This document shows, piece by piece, positions 8,030-17,751 of a stretch of 64,000 bases of DNA. Below the pieces are notes generated by a model that had not been told where the DNA came from, made no database searches, and saw only the letters and a list, made by a program, of their open reading frames with translations. Position numbers and translations under genes: made by a program. The DNA comes from Cyanobium sp. N.Huapi 1H5 (GTDB lineage Bacteria; Cyanobacteriota; Cyanobacteriia; PCC-6307; Cyanobiaceae), in the NCBI RefSeq assembly GCF_024345535.1, contig NZ_JAGQBH010000002.1:1-64000 (forward strand), read 5' to 3'. The stretch's first letter is position 1. The number at the start of each line of letters is the position of its first letter.

Positions 8030-8677
8030 TCACCCCAGCCGCCGCAGACAGAGCTCCTCGAAGGCCGGCCGCAGCAGATAGGGGTACTCACCCACCCACT
8101 GCTTCAGCTGGGGCAGCCAGCCATCCGAGAGGGCGCCGATGCGGGAAAAGTCCTTGCGCTCACTGAGCACCAGGCAGCGGATCACCATGCCCCGCCGGAT
8201 CTGCTCGTGCTTCTTCTCCAGCGGGAAGCGGATCTGGCCCAGGTAGCCGTCCTCATCTTCCAGTTCCAGGCAGAGCCAGGTGCGGCGGTTCTCCACCAGC
8301 TCCAGGCGCCCCTGCTTGTTGGCCTGCTCCCGGCGGTTCTCCACCACCTCTCGCCGGAACTGGTCGGCCACCACCCCCTCGAAGATGGCGGCCGCCGGGT
8401 AGCGCCGCAGCACGGCGTTGCGGCGTCCCGCCTCCAGGATCGGGCCCCACAGCACATAGAGAAGGAAAACGAAGCCCACCACCAGGAACACCGGGCCGGC
8501 CTGGCTGCGGAACAGCAGGGTCTGGCTGACCAGCAGCGCGATCACCCCGCCGATCACCGAGATCAGCACCCGCTGCAGCAGCTTGCGCGGGTCGCCGCTG
8601 CAGGCGGTGAACTGGGGACCGGTGGCCACCGCCGGAATCAGACAGAGCAGTTCGCCGGGTTTGAGGGGGATCAGCAT
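8030..8677 (-). CDS. Conserved cyanobacterial membrane protein, 215 aa
   Basis: Two adjacent hydrophobic segments ([19 protein letters not shown] and [17 protein letters not shown]) are followed by a ~140-residue soluble domain containing [20 protein letters not shown] and [21 protein letters not shown] recognise the type as a conserved cyanobacterial protein, sometimes labelled without basis as a phosphate transporter permease. It has no permease motif. It lies 16 bases downstream of dapB on the same strand, so the two may be co-transcribed. Confidence 0.65.
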   Translation of the reverse strand: MLIPLKPGELLCLIPAVATGPQFTACSGDPRKLLQRVLISVIGGVIALLVSQTLLFRSQAGPVFLVVGFVFLLYVLWGPILEAGRRNAVLRRYPAAAIFEGVVADQFRREVVENRREQANKQGRLELVENRRTWLCLELEDEDGYLGQIRFPLEKKHEQIRRGMVIRCLVLSERKDFSRIGALSDGWLPQLKQWVGEYPYLLRPAFEELCLRRLG

Positions 8678-8693
8678 TGGTGGATGGCTCGGC

Positions 8694-9560
8694 TCACAGC
8701 AGCCTCTCGAGGCCGTAGACCAGGCCGCCCAGGCGGCGCACCCTGCGCACCGTGAGCAGCACGCCGGGCATGTAGGCGCTGCGGTCGATCGTGTCGTGGC
8801 GCAGGGTGTAGGTCTCGCCGGGCGATCCGAACATCACCTCCTGGTGGGCCACCAGCCCGGGCAGCCGCACCGAGTGGAGCCGCAGGCCGCTCTCCCGCAG
8901 GCCGCCGCGGCAGCCGGCCAGGCTCTCGTGCTCCTCCACCTGCAGGGGGTTGAAGCTCTTGCCCAGCTCCTCCATGAGCTCCGCGGTCTTGAGGCAGGTG
9001 CCGCTGGGGGCATCGGCCTTGCGGTTGTGGTGCAGCTCGGTGAGTTCGGCGTAGTCGTAGAAGCGGGCCGCCGCCGCCGCCGCCTGCTGCAGCAGCACCA
9101 TGCCCACGCAGAAGTTGGGAATCACCGCCCCGCCCATGGAGGCCTTCTCGGCGAAGGCGGCCAGATCGGCCAGCTGGTCGGGGCGCAGGCCGGTGGTGCC
9201 GATCACCGGATGGACGCCGTAGGCGAAGGCGCCGCGGCAGTGCTCGTAGACGACGCTGGGGTGGGTGAAATCCACCAGCACCGCGCCGCCGCCCGGGCCG
9301 GACTGCCGCACCGCCTGGCCCGCCTGGCAGAGGCTGCCCTCGAAGTCGGCGCTGATCGCCACCTCCAGCTCCCCCAGCCCCAGGGCCAGGCCCACGTCCT
9401 CGCCTTCGCGGCCCGGGGTGGTGTCGATCGCCCCCACCAGGGTGCAGTCGGGGGCCGCTACCACGGCCTTGATCACCTCGGCGCCCATGCGGCCCAGGGC
9501 CCCGGCCACCACCACCGGGATCGGCGCCGGCTCTGCTGGGGACGGGGAGGTCGCGGTCAT
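8694..9560 (-). CDS. dapB: 4-hydroxy-tetrahydrodipicolinate reductase
   Basis: A 288-residue cytosolic enzyme of lysine and diaminopimelate synthesis, reducing the dehydrated HTPA intermediate with NAD(P)H. It shows the N-terminal Rossmann motif [10 protein letters not shown], the DFTHPS segment, GTTGL, and the substrate-binding loop [12 protein letters not shown] (family pattern HH..K.DAPSGT). Length matches the family. It is divergent from chlH across 137 bases. Confidence 0.95.
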   Translation of the reverse strand: MTATSPSPAEPAPIPVVVAGALGRMGAEVIKAVVAAPDCTLVGAIDTTPGREGEDVGLALGLGELEVAISADFEGSLCQAGQAVRQSGPGGGAVLVDFTHPSVVYEHCRGAFAYGVHPVIGTTGLRPDQLADLAAFAEKASMGGAVIPNFCVGMVLLQQAAAAAARFYDYAELTELHHNRKADAPSGTCLKTAELMEELGKSFNPLQVEEHESLAGCRGGLRESGLRLHSVRLPGLVAHQEVMFGSPGETYTLRHDTIDRSAYMPGVLLTVRRVRRLGGLVYGLERLL

Positions 9561-9697
9561 GGGGGGTTAGCACTCCAGGCGAGCCTATGTGGCCCGGCCC
9601 ACCGGCAGGGCTGCAGCCTGTAACGCTGCGCTGCAACCGATCGCGTCCCCGGCGGGAGCTCCGTAGGCTGCTTCACATTGCTCAACGCATCCGCCGC

Positions 9698-12600
9698 ATG
9701 TTCACGCAGGTCCGTTCCGCCAGCCGCCGGGTCAGCCCTGCCCCCACCGATGGCGCCAACGACCGGGTGGTGATGAAGGCCGTCTACGTGGTGCTCGAAC
9801 CCCAGTACCAGAACGCCCTCACCACCGCCGCCACCGGCCTCAACGACCAGAACGGTCCCCTGGCGGTGGAACTCAGCGGCTACCTGATCGAGGAGCTGCG
9901 GGATCCGGCCAACTACGCCGACTTCTGCGCCGACGTGGCGGCGGCCGACGTCTTCATCGCCTCACTGATCTTCATCGAGGACCTGGCCCAGAAGGTGGTG
10001 GACGCCGTGGCCCCCCACCGCGACCGGCTCAAGGCGGTGGTGGTGTTCCCCTCCATGCCCGAGGTGATGCGCCTCAACAAGCTGGGCACCTTCTCGATGG
10101 CCCAGCTGGGCCAGAGCAAGAGCGCCATCGCCCAGTTCATGCGCAAGCGCAAGGAAGCCAATGGGGCCGGCTTCCAGGACGCCATGCTCAAGCTGCTGAA
10201 CACTCTGCCGACGGTGCTCAAGTACCTGCCGGTGGAGAAGGCCCAGGACGCCCGCTCCTTCATGCTCAGCTTCCAGTACTGGCTGGGGGGAACGCCGGAC
10301 AACCTGCGCAACTTCCTGCTGATGCTGGCCGACCGCTACGTCTTCGGGAAGGCGGAGCTGGGCCGGCCCCAGCTGACGGTGGCCGACCCCGTGGTGTTCC
10401 CGGACCTGGGCATCTGGCACCCGATGGCTCCGGGGATGTTCGAGGACCTCAAGGAGTACCTCAACTGGAGCGCCAGCCGCAGTGATCTGAGCGAGAAGGC
10501 CCGCCGGGGCCCGGTGATTGGCCTGGTGCTGCAGCGCAGCCACATCGTCACCGGCGATGAGGCCCACTACGTGGCCGTGATCCAGGAACTGGAGTACCGA
10601 GGCGCCACGGTGATCCCCGTGTTCTGCGGCGGCCTGGACTTCTCCCGCCCCGTCTCCTCCTTCTTCTACGACCCCCTCAACCCGGACCAGCCCCTGGTGG
10701 ACGGGGTGGTGAGCCTCACCGGCTTCGCCCTGGTGGGCGGCCCGGCCCGCCAGGACCACCCCAAGGCGATCGAGACCCTCAAGCGGCTCAACCGGCCCTA
10801 CATGGTGGCCCTGCCCCTGGTCTTCCAGACCACCCAGGAGTGGGAGGAGAGCGATCTCGGGCTGCACCCGGTGCAGGTGGCCCTGCAGATCGCCATCCCC
10901 GAGCTCGACGGCGCCATCGAACCGATCGTGCTCTCGGGGCGCGACGACGCCACCGGCAAGGCCCACACCCTCCAGGACCGGGTGGATGCCATCGCCGAGC
11001 GGGCCATCCGCTGGGCGTCGCTGCGGATCAAGCCCCGCGCCGAGAAGAAGCTGGCGATCACCGTGTTTAGCTTCCCCCCCGACAAGGGCAACGTGGGCAC
11101 CGCCGCCTACCTCGATGTCTTCGGTTCGATCTTCCGCGTGCTGGAGGAGATGAAGGCCAAGGGCTACACGGTGGACGCCATGCCCCGCACCCCCAAGGAA
11201 CTGATGGAGGCGGTGCTCAGCGATCCGGAGGCCCTGCAGGGGGCCCCCGAGCTGGCGATCGCCCACCGCATGAGCGTCGAGGAGTACGAGCGTCTCACCC
11301 CCTATTCCGAGCGGCTGGAGGAGAACTGGGGCAAGCCCCCGGGCTCCCTCAACTCCGACGGCACCAACCTGCTGATCTACGGCCGCCACTTCGGCAACGT
11401 GTTCGTGGGGGTTCAGCCCACCTTCGGCTACGAGGGCGATCCGATGCGCCTGCTCTATTCCCGCAGCGCCAGCCCCCACCACGGCTTCGCCGCTTACTAC
11501 ACCTACCTGGAGAAGGTGTGGGGCGCCGATGCTGTGCTGCACTTCGGCACCCATGGCTCCCTGGAGTTCATGCCGGGCAAGCAGATGGGCATGAGCGAAA
11601 CCTGCTATCCCGATTCGCTGATCGGGGCCCTACCCAACCTCTACTACTACGCGGCCAACAACCCCTCGGAAGCCACCATCGCCAAGCGGCGCGGCTACGC
11701 CTCCACCATCAGCTACCTCACCCCGCCGGCCGAGAACGCCGGCCTTTACAAGGGTCTCAAGGAGCTGGGTGAGCTGGTGGGGTCCTACCAGCAGCTGCGG
11801 GAGAGCTCCCGGGGGGTGCAGATCGTCAACGCGATCATCGAAACCGCCCGCCAGTGCAACCTCGACAAGGACGTTGACCTGCCCGAGGGCGATGCCGATG
11901 CGGCGGCCCTCGACCTCGACGGGCGTGACGGGGTGGTGGGAGCCGTGTACCGCCAGCTGATGGAGATCGAGAGCCGTCTGCTCCCCTGCGGCCTGCACAC
12001 CATCGGCAAGCCGCCCACCGCCGAGGAGGCGGTCGCCACCCTGGTGAGCATCGCCGCCCTGGAGCGGGAGGAGGAGGGCCTGCGTTCCCTGCCGGGCCTG
12101 CTGGCAGAGAGCCGGGGCCGCACCATCGCCGAGGTGTACCGGGGCAACGATGAAGGCGTGCTGGCGGATGTGGAGCTCAACCGGGTGATCACCGAGGCCT
12201 GCCGTTCGGCGGTGGGCGCCATGGTCCGGGAGGTCACCGGCGCCGATGGCCGCGTCACCCTGCGGCGCAATTTCGGCTGGTTCTTCGATCTGCTGGAGCG
12301 CTTCGGTTACCGCCTGCCCTCCCCCTGGCTGAGCGCCTGCCGCCAGGCGGGCTTCCCCGATGTGGACGTGGCCGAGCTGGACCGCCAGTTTGCCTACCTG
12401 CGCTTCTGCCTGGAGCAGATCTGCGCCGACATGGAGATGGAGAGCCTGCTGCGGGCCCTCGACGGCGAGTACGTGCTGCCCGGACCCGGCGGGGATCCGA
12501 TCCGAAACCCCGGCGTGCTGCCCAGCGGCAAGAACATCCACGCCCTCGATCCCCAGGCCATCCCCACAAGGGCGGCCATCGCCGCCGCCAAGGTGGTGGT

Positions 12601-13714
12601 TGACCGGCTGATCGAGCGCCAGAAGGCCGAGCAGGGCACCTGGCCGGAAACGATCGCCTGCGTGCTCTGGGGCACTGACAACATCAAGACCTACGGCGAA
12701 TCCCTGGCCCAGATCCTCTGGTTCATCGGCGTGCGTCCCATGGCCGATTCCCTCGGCCGGGTGAACAAGCTGGAGCTGATCTCCCTTGAGGAGCTGGGCC
12801 GGCCCCGCATCGATGTGGTGGTGAACTGCTCGGGCGTGTTCCGTGACCTGTTCATCAACCAGATGGCCCTGATCGACCAGGGGGTGAAGATGGCTGCCGA
12901 GGCCGATGAGCCCCTGGAGATGAACTTCGTGCGCAAGCACAGCCAGGAGCAGGCCGCCGCCCAGGGCATCTCCCTGCGGGACGCCGCCACCCGGGTGTTC
13001 TCCAATGCCAGCGGCAGCTATTCCTCGAACGTCAACCTGGCGGTGGAGAACAGCACCTGGGAGGAGGAAGGCGAGCTGCAGGAGATGTACCTCTCCCGCA
13101 AGACATTCGCCTTCAACGCCGATAACCCCGGCGAGATGAACCAGAACCGGGAGGTGTTCGAATCGGCGATGAAGACCGCCGATGTCACGTTCCAGAACCT
13201 GGATTCGGCGGAGATCTCCCTCACCGATGTGAGCCACTACTTCGACTCCGACCCCACCAAGCTGATCGCCGGCCTGCGCGACGACGGCAAGGCCCCCACC
13301 AGCTACATCGCTGACACCACCACGGCCAACGCCCAGGTGCGCTCCCTGAGCGAAACCATCCGGCTCGATTCGCGCACCAAGCTGCTCAACCCCAAGTGGT
13401 ACGAGGGCATGCTCGATTCCGGCTACGAGGGGGTGCGGGAGGTGGCCAAACGGCTCAACTTCACCCTGGGCTGGAGCGCCACCAGCGGTGCCGTTGACAA
13501 CTTTGTGTATGAGGAGGCCAACGAGACCTTCATCAACGACCCGGAGATGCGCAAGCGGCTGATGGACCTCAACCCCCACAGCTTCCGCCGCATCGTCGGC
13601 ACCCTGCTGGAGGTGAACGGCCGCGGCTACTGGGAGACGAGCGACGAGAACATCGCCCAGCTCCAGGAGATCTACCAGGAGATCGAGGACCGGATCGAAG
13701 GCGTCAGCGAGTAA
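9698..13714 (+). CDS. chlH: Magnesium chelatase subunit H
   Basis: The 1338-residue porphyrin-binding subunit of Mg-chelatase inserts Mg2+ into protoporphyrin IX together with ChlI and ChlD, the first committed step of chlorophyll synthesis. The N-terminal ~160 residues ([17 protein letters not shown]) are the family's leading domain and the rest is the CobN/Mg-chelatase region, with [20 protein letters not shown] and [12 protein letters not shown] as landmarks. Length is normal. The start is ATG 9698; the frame is open upstream to 9587 but that part is not conserved-looking. It is transcribed alone, divergent from dapB. Confidence 0.97.
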   Translation: MFTQVRSASRRVSPAPTDGANDRVVMKAVYVVLEPQYQNALTTAATGLNDQNGPLAVELSGYLIEELRDPANYADFCADVAAADVFIASLIFIEDLAQKVVDAVAPHRDRLKAVVVFPSMPEVMRLNKLGTFSMAQLGQSKSAIAQFMRKRKEANGAGFQDAMLKLLNTLPTVLKYLPVEKAQDARSFMLSFQYWLGGTPDNLRNFLLMLADRYVFGKAELGRPQLTVADPVVFPDLGIWHPMAPGMFEDLKEYLNWSASRSDLSEKARRGPVIGLVLQRSHIVTGDEAHYVAVIQELEYRGATVIPVFCGGLDFSRPVSSFFYDPLNPDQPLVDGVVSLTGFALVGGPARQDHPKAIETLKRLNRPYMVALPLVFQTTQEWEESDLGLHPVQVALQIAIPELDGAIEPIVLSGRDDATGKAHTLQDRVDAIAERAIRWASLRIKPRAEKKLAITVFSFPPDKGNVGTAAYLDVFGSIFRVLEEMKAKGYTVDAMPRTPKELMEAVLSDPEALQGAPELAIAHRMSVEEYERLTPYSERLEENWGKPPGSLNSDGTNLLIYGRHFGNVFVGVQPTFGYEGDPMRLLYSRSASPHHGFAAYYTYLEKVWGADAVLHFGTHGSLEFMPGKQMGMSETCYPDSLIGALPNLYYYAANNPSEATIAKRRGYASTISYLTPPAENAGLYKGLKELGELVGSYQQLRESSRGVQIVNAIIETARQCNLDKDVDLPEGDADAAALDLDGRDGVVGAVYRQLMEIESRLLPCGLHTIGKPPTAEEAVATLVSIAALEREEEGLRSLPGLLAESRGRTIAEVYRGNDEGVLADVELNRVITEACRSAVGAMVREVTGADGRVTLRRNFGWFFDLLERFGYRLPSPWLSACRQAGFPDVDVAELDRQFAYLRFCLEQICADMEMESLLRALDGEYVLPGPGGDPIRNPGVLPSGKNIHALDPQAIPTRAAIAAAKVVVDRLIERQKAEQGTWPETIACVLWGTDNIKTYGESLAQILWFIGVRPMADSLGRVNKLELISLEELGRPRIDVVVNCSGVFRDLFINQMALIDQGVKMAAEADEPLEMNFVRKHSQEQAAAQGISLRDAATRVFSNASGSYSSNVNLAVENSTWEEEGELQEMYLSRKTFAFNADNPGEMNQNREVFESAMKTADVTFQNLDSAEISLTDVSHYFDSDPTKLIAGLRDDGKAPTSYIADTTTANAQVRSLSETIRLDSRTKLLNPKWYEGMLDSGYEGVREVAKRLNFTLGWSATSGAVDNFVYEEANETFINDPEMRKRLMDLNPHSFRRIVGTLLEVNGRGYWETSDENIAQLQEIYQEIEDRIEGVSE

Positions 13715-13748
13715 TCCCCGCTCCGCAGGGCCGCAGCCCGGAAAGCCG

Positions 13749-13807
13749 GGGCTGACAGCTACAAAGAAAAGGGGGGCCGAAGCCCCCCGATCATCTGTTG
13801 TCAGCCC
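13749..13807. repeat. Nested inverted repeat flanking the pstS terminator
   Basis: GGGCTGACA (13749-13757) and TGTCAGCCC (13799-13807) form a perfect 9-bp outer stem around the pstS terminator hairpin, between the convergent 3' ends of chlH and pstS. Confidence 0.5.
13761..13788 (-). terminator. Rho-independent terminator of pstS
   Basis: GGGGGGC (13771-13777) and GCCCCCC (13782-13788) form a 7-bp GC stem closed by a 4-base loop. On the minus strand this is followed by TTTTCTTTGT (13770-13761). It therefore terminates pstS transcription; on the plus strand the bases after the hairpin are not T-rich, so chlH would need the outer stem or Rho. Confidence 0.75.
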
Positions 13808-13834
13808 AGCAGGACTGACTGCACGGACCCAGGC

Positions 13835-14842
13835 TCAACGGCCGATCTTGGCCACCTCGGCGCGGGCCCGGGCCAGGACGGCGCCGGTGAGGGGCACGTA
13901 TTCGAGCTGACGGGCGATGTTCTGGCCCTTGGGCGATAGGCCCCAGTTGAGGAACTGCCGGAGGGTCGCGGCCTTGTCGCCGTTACCGCGCTGGTAGGCG
14001 AGCACCCAGGTGAAGGAGGCGATCGGGAAGGCGTTGGCGCCGGCCGGGTTGCAGTCCTCACCGCCGAGGCGGGCATCCAGCTTGACGCTGTTGAGGGCAG
14101 CAGCACCCGTGGCGTCATTGGCCAGAACGAACTTGCCGGCCCTGTTCTGAAGGGCCGCCGGGGTGATCCGCCCCTTCACGAAGGCCTGGTTGAGGTAACC
14201 GATCGAACCGGGGGTGTTCTGGATGACGCCGGCCACACCCTCATTGCCCTTGCCGCCGACGCCCACGGGCCACTTGACGGCCTTGCCGGCGCCCACCTTC
14301 GACTTCCACTCGGGCGAGAAACAGGAGAGGGAGTTGGTGAACACGGCGGTGGTGCCGGAACCGTCGGAGCGGTGGGCCACCGTGATTGGGCCCTTGCCGC
14401 ATTTCAGCTGCTCCCAGGTCTTGATCTTGCCAAGGAAGATGTCAGCGAGCTGACGCTGGGTGAGCTTGAGATTCTTGCAGCTGGGGTTGTTGTAGGCCGG
14501 GGTGACGGTGCCGCCCATCATCGGGATCTGCAGGGCACCACGCTGGGCGGTCACGCCCTTGGTGAATTCACCCTTGGAGGCATCGAGCATGTCATCGGTG
14601 GCGCCGAAATCGACGCTGCCGGCATGGAACTGGCGCACGCCGGCGCCGGAACCCACCGACTGGTAGTTCACCTGCCTCTTGGTCTCTCTGGCGAATTCAA
14701 TGGCCCAGCGCTGATAGGCCGGGGCAGGGAAGGTGGCCCCGGCGCCGTTGATCGAATTGCTCTGGGCGATCACCGGAACCGCCAGGCCAGCCGTGACAGC
14801 GCCGGCAGCGGAAAGAATCAGGGCCTTCTTCGCGAAGGTCAT
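13835..14842 (-). CDS. pstS: Phosphate ABC transporter substrate-binding protein
   Basis: The 335-residue periplasmic phosphate-binding protein has a Sec signal peptide (MTFAKKALILSAAGAVTAGLA, cleavage near AQS). Phosphate-ligand motifs are visible: GAGATFPAPAYQRW, SVGSGAGVRQF and HRSDGSGTT. No pstC, pstA or pstB neighbours are present, as is common for stand-alone pstS copies in marine and freshwater Synechococcus. The start chosen is ATG 14842; the frame extends to 14878 without a better site. A probable Pho box lies upstream and a strong terminator downstream. Confidence 0.95.
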   Translation of the reverse strand: MTFAKKALILSAAGAVTAGLAVPVIAQSNSINGAGATFPAPAYQRWAIEFARETKRQVNYQSVGSGAGVRQFHAGSVDFGATDDMLDASKGEFTKGVTAQRGALQIPMMGGTVTPAYNNPSCKNLKLTQRQLADIFLGKIKTWEQLKCGKGPITVAHRSDGSGTTAVFTNSLSCFSPEWKSKVGAGKAVKWPVGVGGKGNEGVAGVIQNTPGSIGYLNQAFVKGRITPAALQNRAGKFVLANDATGAAALNSVKLDARLGGEDCNPAGANAFPIASFTWVLAYQRGNGDKAATLRQFLNWGLSPKGQNIARQLEYVPLTGAVLARARAEVAKIGR

Positions 14843-14894
14843 CAGAATGGCCAATTTGGGGCAAGTTATGAATAGCAACCCGCTCCGACCGTTT

Positions 14895-14913
14895 GTGTTA
14901 TGGAGAGGTTAAC
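14895..14913 (-). promoter_or_regulatory. Probable Pho box upstream of pstS
   Basis: On the minus strand GTTAACCT, a 3-base spacer and CATAACAC form two direct 8-bp repeats in the cyanobacterial PhoB pattern (CTTAACCT-N3-CTTAACCT). The first repeat differs from that consensus at one position and the second at three. It is 53 bases from the pstS start, a reasonable place for activation under phosphate limitation. Confidence 0.6.
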
Positions 14914-14983
14914 GGGTGTTCAAGGATTGAATCCCCCATGGCGACTGGCCGGGGGCCGTGGCGGGGACGGCGAAGGTCCAGAA

Positions 14984-14998
14984 TGAAAACCGTTCTCA
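14984..14998 (+). promoter_or_regulatory. Probable Zur box upstream of the COG0523 GTPase
   Basis: TGAAAACCGTTCTCA is a near-perfect inverted repeat of the form TGAnAA-N3-TTnTCA, the pattern bound by cyanobacterial Zur repressors. It lies 40 bases before the ATG at 15038, and only 10 bases before the alternative GTG at 15008. Confidence 0.6.
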
Positions 14999-15037
14999 GC
15001 CCTGCCTGTGGCTGAGCGGCTGTCCGCCCCGACCCCC

Positions 15038-16072
15038 ATGGTCCAGATCCCCGTCACCGTGCTCACCGGCTTCCTCGGCGCCGGCAAGACCACGCTGCTC
15101 AACCGGATCCTCTCCGGCCAGCAGGGGACGCGCACCGCCGTGCTGGTGAACGAGTTCGGCGAGATCGGCATCGACAACGAGCTGGTGGTGGCCACCAGTG
15201 ACGCCATGGTGGAGCTCAGCAACGGCTGCATCTGCTGCTCGATCAACGGCGAACTCAAGGAGGCAGTGCACCGGGTGCTGGAGCGCCCCGACCCGGTCGA
15301 CTACATCGTCGTGGAGACCACCGGCCTGGCCGATCCCCTGCCCGTGGCCATGACCTTCCTGGCCGGGGACTTCCGCGATCGCCTGCGCCTTGATTCGATC
15401 ATCACCCTGATCGACGCCGAGCACTTCGAGGCCACCGCCTGCGCCAGCCCGATCGCCCGGGCCCAGGTGGTCTACGGCGACATCCTGGTGCTCAACAAAT
15501 GCGATCTGGTGGACGACGCGCGGCTGGCCGCCGTGGAGGCCAGCCTGCGGGCGATCAAGGCCGATGCCCGCCTGCTGCGCGCCGACCACGCCGGCGTGCC
15601 GCTGGCCATGCTGCTGAGCGTGGGCCTGTTCGAAACCGATCGGCTGGTGAGCCTGCAGGCCGCAGAGGATGCCCGCGAGCCGGCCCCGGGGCACGACGAT
15701 GAGCCCCAGCACCACGACCACCACCACCACCACCACCACGATCACGGGCACGCCCACCACCACGCCCATACCCCCGAGCTGGAGGGCTTCCGTTCGGTGT
15801 CCCTGGCCGTGGAGGCCCCCTTCGATCTGCGCCGGTTCCAGCACTTCCTCGACAACCAGCTCCCCGCCTCCGTCTTCCGGGCCAAGGGGGTGCTCTGGTT
15901 CCGCGAGAGCGAGCGCCGCCACCTGTTCCACCTCTGCGGCAAGCGCTTCAGCATCGATGATTCCGACTGGCCCGACGGCGGCACGCGCCACACGCGGGTG
16001 GTGGCGATCGGCAGGGACCTGGACACCAGCGGCCTGCGGGCCCAGCTGGAAGCCTGTGTGGTGGCACCATGA
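15038..16072 (+). CDS. COG0523 (CobW/ZNG-type) GTPase, putative zinc metallochaperone
   Basis: A 344-residue GTPase (354 if the in-frame GTG at 15008 is used). It has Walker [10 protein letters not shown], the metal-binding GCICCS motif (CxCC), Walker B-region ETTGLADP and NKCD for guanine specificity. A strongly His-rich linker (about 20 His within 40 residues around 15710-15775) separates the GTPase from the C-terminal CobW_C domain. COG0523 proteins of this layout deliver metal to client proteins. The probable Zur box upstream points to zinc rather than cobalt or iron. The choice of ATG 15038 keeps the Zur box clear of the ribosome-binding site. Confidence 0.88.
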   Translation: MVQIPVTVLTGFLGAGKTTLLNRILSGQQGTRTAVLVNEFGEIGIDNELVVATSDAMVELSNGCICCSINGELKEAVHRVLERPDPVDYIVVETTGLADPLPVAMTFLAGDFRDRLRLDSIITLIDAEHFEATACASPIARAQVVYGDILVLNKCDLVDDARLAAVEASLRAIKADARLLRADHAGVPLAMLLSVGLFETDRLVSLQAAEDAREPAPGHDDEPQHHDHHHHHHHDHGHAHHHAHTPELEGFRSVSLAVEAPFDLRRFQHFLDNQLPASVFRAKGVLWFRESERRHLFHLCGKRFSIDDSDWPDGGTRHTRVVAIGRDLDTSGLRAQLEACVVAP

Positions 16073-16097
16073 GCCCTACCGGCCGCAGGGGGTTCGC

Positions 16098-16997
16098 ATG
16101 ACGGCGGTGTTCGGCGGCGTGGTCGACACGCTGGAGGTCCAGCTGGGCGGCCGACGGCTGCAGATCGTGATCGAGCGCCGGGGACCCCAGGGGGCTCCCG
16201 TCTGGCTGCTGCTGCCGGCCCTGAGCACCGTGTCGAGCCGCAGCGAGTGGCAGCCGCTGGTCACGGCCGTGCACGACCGGGTCCAGTTGGTGAGTTTCGA
16301 CTGGCCGGGCTTCGGTGACAGCGACCGTCCGGCCCTCGCCTACGACGCCGACCTGCTGCGCTCCTGCCTTGATGCGGTCCTCACCGACCTGGAAGCCCGC
16401 CCCCATGGCCCCCTCACCGTGGTGGCCGCCGGGCACAGCGCCCCCCTGGCCCTGGCCCTGGCGAGCGCGTGGTCCGGCCGCTGGAGCCGCTTTGTCGCGG
16501 TGGCGCCCACCTGGCGGGGGCCCCTGCCCACCATGACGGGCTGGTCGCCGGGGCGGTTCGGCTGGCTGCGGCGGTTGGTGGCCCTGCCGCTGATCGGCCC
16601 GGTGCTCTACCGGATGAACACCAGCCGGGCCATGCTCCGGCTGATGCTGCGCCGTCACGGCTGGCTGGATCCGGGCCTGCTGACGCCGGATCGGCTGCGG
16701 GAGCAGCAGCGGCTGGCCCGGCGCCCCGGGTCCCGCTTCGCCAGCGCCGCCTTCGTCAGCGGCGGGCTTGATGCCGCCGGCGAGAGCGGCTGGTGGCTGG
16801 AGCAGGCCCGTTCTCTGCAGTGTCCGTTTCAGGTGGTGCTGGCGACGGCGGCACCGCCCCGGTCCACCCGGGAGATGGAGCTTCTGGCCCAGACCGCCGA
16901 TGGGGTCACCCGCCTCCCCGGCCGGCTCGGCCTGCACCAGGAGTTCGGCGCCCTGCTGGGGCGGCGGTTGCTGGAGGTGCAGGGCCCGATGGCCTGA
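16098..16997 (+). CDS. Alpha/beta hydrolase
   Basis: A 299-residue alpha/beta-hydrolase-fold protein. It shows an early strand VWLLLPALSTVSSRSEW, the segment SFDWPGFGDSDRP (typical of the family's second strand and loop), and a nucleophile elbow GHSAPLA, with Pro where Gly is usual in GxSxG. A late HQEFG may hold the catalytic His. The substrate cannot be told. The start is ATG 16098, 25 bases after the GTPase stop codon, so it may be co-transcribed and zinc-regulated with it. Confidence 0.75.
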   Translation: MTAVFGGVVDTLEVQLGGRRLQIVIERRGPQGAPVWLLLPALSTVSSRSEWQPLVTAVHDRVQLVSFDWPGFGDSDRPALAYDADLLRSCLDAVLTDLEARPHGPLTVVAAGHSAPLALALASAWSGRWSRFVAVAPTWRGPLPTMTGWSPGRFGWLRRLVALPLIGPVLYRMNTSRAMLRLMLRRHGWLDPGLLTPDRLREQQRLARRPGSRFASAAFVSGGLDAAGESGWWLEQARSLQCPFQVVLATAAPPRSTREMELLAQTADGVTRLPGRLGLHQEFGALLGRRLLEVQGPMA

Positions 16998-17150
16998 GCC
17001 CAGCCCCGCAGATTCAGACGCGACAGCATCAACAACAGCGGCCAGATGTTCTGGTTCTCGATCGTGCCCGTAGCCAATGTCACGTGAGAGTGTGTGAAAG
17101 CTCCTGCCTCGGCCTCCACCTCAGGCTATGGATAGGGGCTGCTTCCCGCC

Positions 17151-17684
17151 TTGCCCGTGAAAGAGCTCACCAGTGCCATCAACCAACACCTGGCCGCTGA
17201 GTTCCAGGCCGGGCACACCTATCTGGCCATGTCGATCTGGCTGCGGGAAAAGGATCTGGCCGGTTTCTCCGCCTACATGCACGAGAAGAGCCAGGAGGAG
17301 CGCGACCATGCGGCCCGCATGATCGCCTACCTGGTGGACAGCGACGAACAGGTGGAGCTGCCCACGATCGAGGCACCCGAACGCAGCTGGCCCTCGGTGC
17401 AGATGCTGTTCGATCAGGTCTACGACATGGAGAAGGGCGTCACCGCCTCGATCAACCGGCTCTATGCCATGGCCGAGAGCATGGGGGAACGCAGCGCCAC
17501 GGCCATGCTCGATTGGTTTGTGGCCGAACAGCTCCAGGAGGAGGCTGAAGCCCGCTTCGTGCGCAAGCGCCTGCGGCTGGCCGGCGACAACAGCGCCGCC
17601 CTGCTGCTGCTGGATCAGCAGTTCCTCGAGGGGACGGCCCTGACCCACGTCAAAGGTGGCCTCAGCGGCACCAGGGGCGCCTGA
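17151..17684 (+). CDS. Ferritin
   Basis: A 177-residue ferritin-like protein that oxidises and stores iron in a 24-mer shell. It has the diiron ligands expected of the family: E in AAEFQAGHTYLAM, ExxH in EERDHAARM, and E residues in the fourth helix (EQLQEEAEAR). Start codon is TTG 17151 or GTG 17157; neither has an ideal Shine-Dalgarno sequence. It precedes feoB on the same strand by 67 bases, a natural pairing of iron storage and iron uptake. Confidence 0.92.
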   Translation: MPVKELTSAINQHLAAEFQAGHTYLAMSIWLREKDLAGFSAYMHEKSQEERDHAARMIAYLVDSDEQVELPTIEAPERSWPSVQMLFDQVYDMEKGVTASINRLYAMAESMGERSATAMLDWFVAEQLQEEAEARFVRKRLRLAGDNSAALLLLDQQFLEGTALTHVKGGLSGTRGA

Positions 17685-17751
17685 CGGCCTATGGCGCCAT
17701 CCCGTTACCGTGGTCAGACGCTCCGTGTGACTCGATGGGCGCCCGGGGTCC

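Noticed and set aside
9962..13579. Two long minus-strand frames across chlH
   Set aside because: Both lie wholly inside chlH, which is certain. Their His/Gly/Val/Leu-rich composition is that of antisense shadows.
15716..15775. CAC-triplet microsatellite
   Set aside because: Explained by the His-rich linker of the COG0523 GTPase, with mixed His codons and a plausible metal-binding role.
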